A stretch of DNA of 7,586 nucleotides, taken from Clostridiales bacterium UBA3680. GTDB taxonomy: Bacteria > Bacillota > Clostridia > Lachnospirales > CAG-274. Positions 6,001 to 7,586 of this stretch are shown one piece after another. The notes under the pieces were generated by a model. It did not search any database and was not told the origin of the DNA. It saw only the letters and a program-made list of their open reading frames with translations. The stretch lies in the NCBI GenBank assembly GCA_002372875.1, contig DFJD01000082.1, forward strand, positions 1 through 7,586, given 5' to 3'. Positions within the stretch are counted from its first letter, which is position 1, and each line of letters begins with the position of its first letter. The position numbers were made by a program, and so were the translations under genes.

Positions 6001-7542
6001 ATTTATGATTTAAAATGTTCAAACAAAGATGCAAAAATATCGGTAAAGCTTGTTTCCGAAGACGGTGTGGGAACCGTAGCCTCGGGCGTTGCAAAAGCAG
6101 GAGCACAGGTTATTCTTATATCAGGTTATGACGGAGGTACGGGAGCTGCGGCAGCAAGCTCCATACATAATGCCGGTCTTCCTTGGGAGCTGGGTGTAGC
6201 TCAGGCTCATCATACCCTTATAAAGAACGGATTAAGAGGTAGAGTAGCCATAGAGGCCGACGGAAAGCTAATGACGGGAAGAGATGTAGCAATAGCCGCC
6301 CTTTTGGGTGCGGAAGAATTTGATTTTGCAACGGCTCCCCTTGTGGCGATGGGTTGTGTTATGGACAGAGCTTGTAACAAGGATACCTGTCCTATGGGTA
6401 TAGCCTGCCAAAACCTTTCTCTCAGAAAAAGATTCAGAGGCACTCCCGAAAACGTAATGAATTTTATGCTTTTCATTGCCGAGGAATTAAGAGAAATAAT
6501 GGCTGAGTTGGGCTTTAAAACCGTTAAAGAAATGGTGGGCAGAACGGATTGTCTTAAATTCAAAAGCAAACATATTACAAGCAGAGCCCAAAAGGTCAGT
6601 CTTGACAGGATTTTAAACCCCGCTTATTCAAATGCACAGATACATTGCTATGAACCCGAGCAGGCTTACGATTTTCAGCTTGAGAACACCTTGGATGAAA
6701 GGATATTTATCCCGGCTTTAAAAAAGGGCAAGAAAAAAGAAGGCTTAAAGCTTGATGACGTGACAGTTACAAGCACAGACAGAGCAGTCGGCACGATTTT
6801 AGGCTCATATATAACCAAAAATTACGGCACAGATGCTAAAAACGACACCTTTGTTATAAATCTTAACGGTGGTGCAGGTCAAAGCTTCGGAGCATTCATT
6901 CCCAAAGGACTTACATTGAAGCTTGCAGGTGATACAAACGACGGTTTCGGCAAGGGACTATCCGGCGGAAAACTTGTGCTTACCCCGAAAAAGGAGGCAA
7001 CATTTAAAGCCGACGAAAACATTATTGCCGGTAATGTGGCTCTATACGGTGCAACGAGCGGAACTGCATATATAAACGGATTGGTCGGAGAAAGATTTCT
7101 GATAAGAAACAGCGGAGCAACTGCGGTTTGCGAGGGTTGCGGAGATCACGGACTTGAATATATGACAGGAGGCAGAGCCGTAATTCTTGGTAAGGTCGGA
7201 AAAAACTTCGCTGCGGGAATGAGCGGCGGAATTGCTTATGTTCTCGATGAAAACAGAAACCTTTATAAAAAAACAAACAAAGAACTTATAGATATTGAAG
7301 AGCTTGAAAAAGAAGACGATAAGAGAGAACTGTTTAATATTCTTAAGGACTACGAAGCTGCAACAGGTTCAAAAAAGGCCAAACATATCATCGACAATTT
7401 CGAAGAATATGTGCCGCAATTCAAAAAAATAATACCTATTGATTATATCAGAGTTTTAAACCTTATATCGGAAAATGAAAATAAAGGCTTATGCTATGAT
7501 GATGCAATAATGGAAGCATTTAAGGAAACACTGATTAATTAA
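3013..7542 (+). CDS. gltB: Glutamate synthase (GOGAT) large/alpha subunit
   Basis: This 1509-residue cytosolic flavoprotein makes two glutamates from glutamine and 2-oxoglutarate. A 22-residue propeptide precedes catalytic C23 (HDACGIG), which should become the N-terminus. The class II glutaminase domain (23 to about 430) shows HSRFSTNT (R226), AHNGEINT (N247, G248), GSDSAMLDN (287-295) and LDRNGLRPSR from 361. A central domain (about 475-760) has GHDTPLAVLS from 494 and NNPILT (560-565). The FMN/synthase domain (about 845-1210) has MSYGSIS (876-882), KPGEGGHLPG (950-959), PPPHHD (981-986) and GYDGGTG (1038-1044). A Cx5Cx4C [3Fe-4S] motif lies at C1115, C1121, C1126. The GXGXG beta-helix covers about 1250-1450. 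All domains and key residues are intact and the length equals bacterial GltB. There is no NAD(P)H domain, so a GltD or ferredoxin must supply electrons, and gltD is not in the window. GGAGG (3002-3006) precedes ATG by 6 bases. Confidence 0.97.
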   Translation: MKKYDRNYLIKQYDAMREEHDACGIGLVVNIDGKKEYRTVDDALKIVEKLEHRAGKDASGSVGDGVGILLQISHSFFKNAVNFLEAKEEGDYGVGMVFLPNNPKKRTLSMRLFAVICEKNGLKFLGWRAVPTNPEILGDRAKETMPDIYQCFVERPENCERGLEFDRQLYVCRREFEQSTDDTYICSFSSRTIVYKGMFLVGQLRQFYTDLQNENYKSAIAVVHSRFSTNTLPAWERAHPYRFVAHNGEINTIRGNYDRMLAREETLYTDKLDADMDKIFPIIHKTGSDSAMLDNTLEFFVMNGVPLPLAMRMMVPKPWKNDKYMSDEKKDFYHYYATMMEPWDGPAALLFTDGETVGATLDRNGLRPSRYYITKDNRLILSSEVGVLDIPEENIIKKSRLEPGKLLVIDTNKGITINDEQIEDIFTKMHPYGEWLALNLIHLSELKIPNKKIPTYSQQMREKLYTVFGYTVEEIKEGILPMAINKTEVTSSMGHDTPLAVLSEKHQLLFSYFKQMFAQVTNPPIDSIREEIVTDTTVYIGSDGNLLEPKGKNCNVLEINNPILTGVDLLKIKSLNNENFKSATISILCYKNTSLEKAIRQLLITVDRVCAKGNNIIILSDRGIDENHIPIPSLLAVSAVEQHLVETRKRTAVSIIIESGEPRDVHHMAMLLGFGARAIHPYLAHECIGELIDRGILDKDYHTAVEDYNYALLHGVVKTAAKMGISALQSYQSAKIFEAVGISKDVIDKYFTGIVSKVGGIGLEELYEGILFRHDEAFDPMGINEGNKQPGKPLLLTLPNRASESHLYNPKTVVALQKAVREGSYELFKKYSDLVNSESPHTLRALTNFNGINEPISLDEVEPAAEIVKRFKTGAMSYGSISEEAHETLAIAMNRLSGMSNTGEGGENPERFGTEKNSAIKQVASGRFGVTSEYLINAKEIQIKMAQGAKPGEGGHLPGKKVYPWIAKCRYSTPGVSLISPPPHHDIYSIEDLAQLIYDLKCSNKDAKISVKLVSEDGVGTVASGVAKAGAQVILISGYDGGTGAAAASSIHNAGLPWELGVAQAHHTLIKNGLRGRVAIEADGKLMTGRDVAIAALLGAEEFDFATAPLVAMGCVMDRACNKDTCPMGIACQNLSLRKRFRGTPENVMNFMLFIAEELREIMAELGFKTVKEMVGRTDCLKFKSKHITSRAQKVSLDRILNPAYSNAQIHCYEPEQAYDFQLENTLDERIFIPALKKGKKKEGLKLDDVTVTSTDRAVGTILGSYITKNYGTDAKNDTFVINLNGGAGQSFGAFIPKGLTLKLAGDTNDGFGKGLSGGKLVLTPKKEATFKADENIIAGNVALYGATSGTAYINGLVGERFLIRNSGATAVCEGCGDHGLEYMTGGRAVILGKVGKNFAAGMSGGIAYVLDENRNLYKKTNKELIDIEELEKEDDKRELFNILKDYEAATGSKKAKHIIDNFEEYVPQFKKIIPIDYIRVLNLISENENKGLCYDDAIMEAFKETLIN

Positions 7543-7586
7543 TCATTCGCATATTTGGTTAATGTTCCCGCATACTGTGTCAAAGC

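Noticed and set aside
1..7586. CRISPR array, tRNA/rRNA gene, transposase or phage genes
   Set aside because: No regularly spaced repeats, no recognisable tRNA cloverleaf or rRNA sequence, and no mobile-element protein motifs were found.

Overview
The window looks like ordinary chromosome from an AT-rich, Gram-positive anaerobe, most likely a Clostridia member of the Oscillospiraceae/Ruminococcaceae type. This rests on strong AGGAGG-type ribosome binding sites before every gene, short intrinsic terminators, heavy AGA/ATA codon use in most genes, the long form of ribosome hibernation factor, and a gluconate-5-dehydrogenase-type SDR like those of streptococci and Bacteroides. This placement is inference from sequence character, not a database match.

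Layout, all genes on the plus strand. Positions 1-303 hold no convincing gene. They carry a palindrome-rich block (13-80), a pair of diverged inverted repeats (124-150 and 242-267), a possible sigma-H-type promoter, and the leader of the first gene. Then come hpf (304-849) with its own terminator, and a monocistronic SDR (1010-1807) with a near-consensus promoter, a palindrome just past the expected transcription start, and its own terminator. A probable two-gene unit follows: a four-helix membrane protein (1914-2399) and, 11 bases on, a HIT-family nucleotide hydrolase/transferase (2411-2827), closed by a terminator. Last is a full-length gltB (3013-7542), encoding the 1509-residue large subunit of glutamate synthase, behind a promoter with a good -10, a poor -35 and a palindrome over the -10. 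The last 44 bases show no feature.

The genes appear to be four separate transcription units rather than one pathway. They cover ribosome dormancy in stationary phase (hpf), sugar-acid/uronate metabolism (SDR), an uncharacterised membrane protein with a HIT enzyme, and central nitrogen assimilation (gltB). The glutamate synthase small subunit (gltD), needed for NADPH-dependent activity, is not in the window and may lie just downstream.

I found no convincing new biological system. The items most worth a second look are the structured repeat at the left edge, the sigma-H-like promoter of hpf, and the palindromes at the SDR and gltB promoters.
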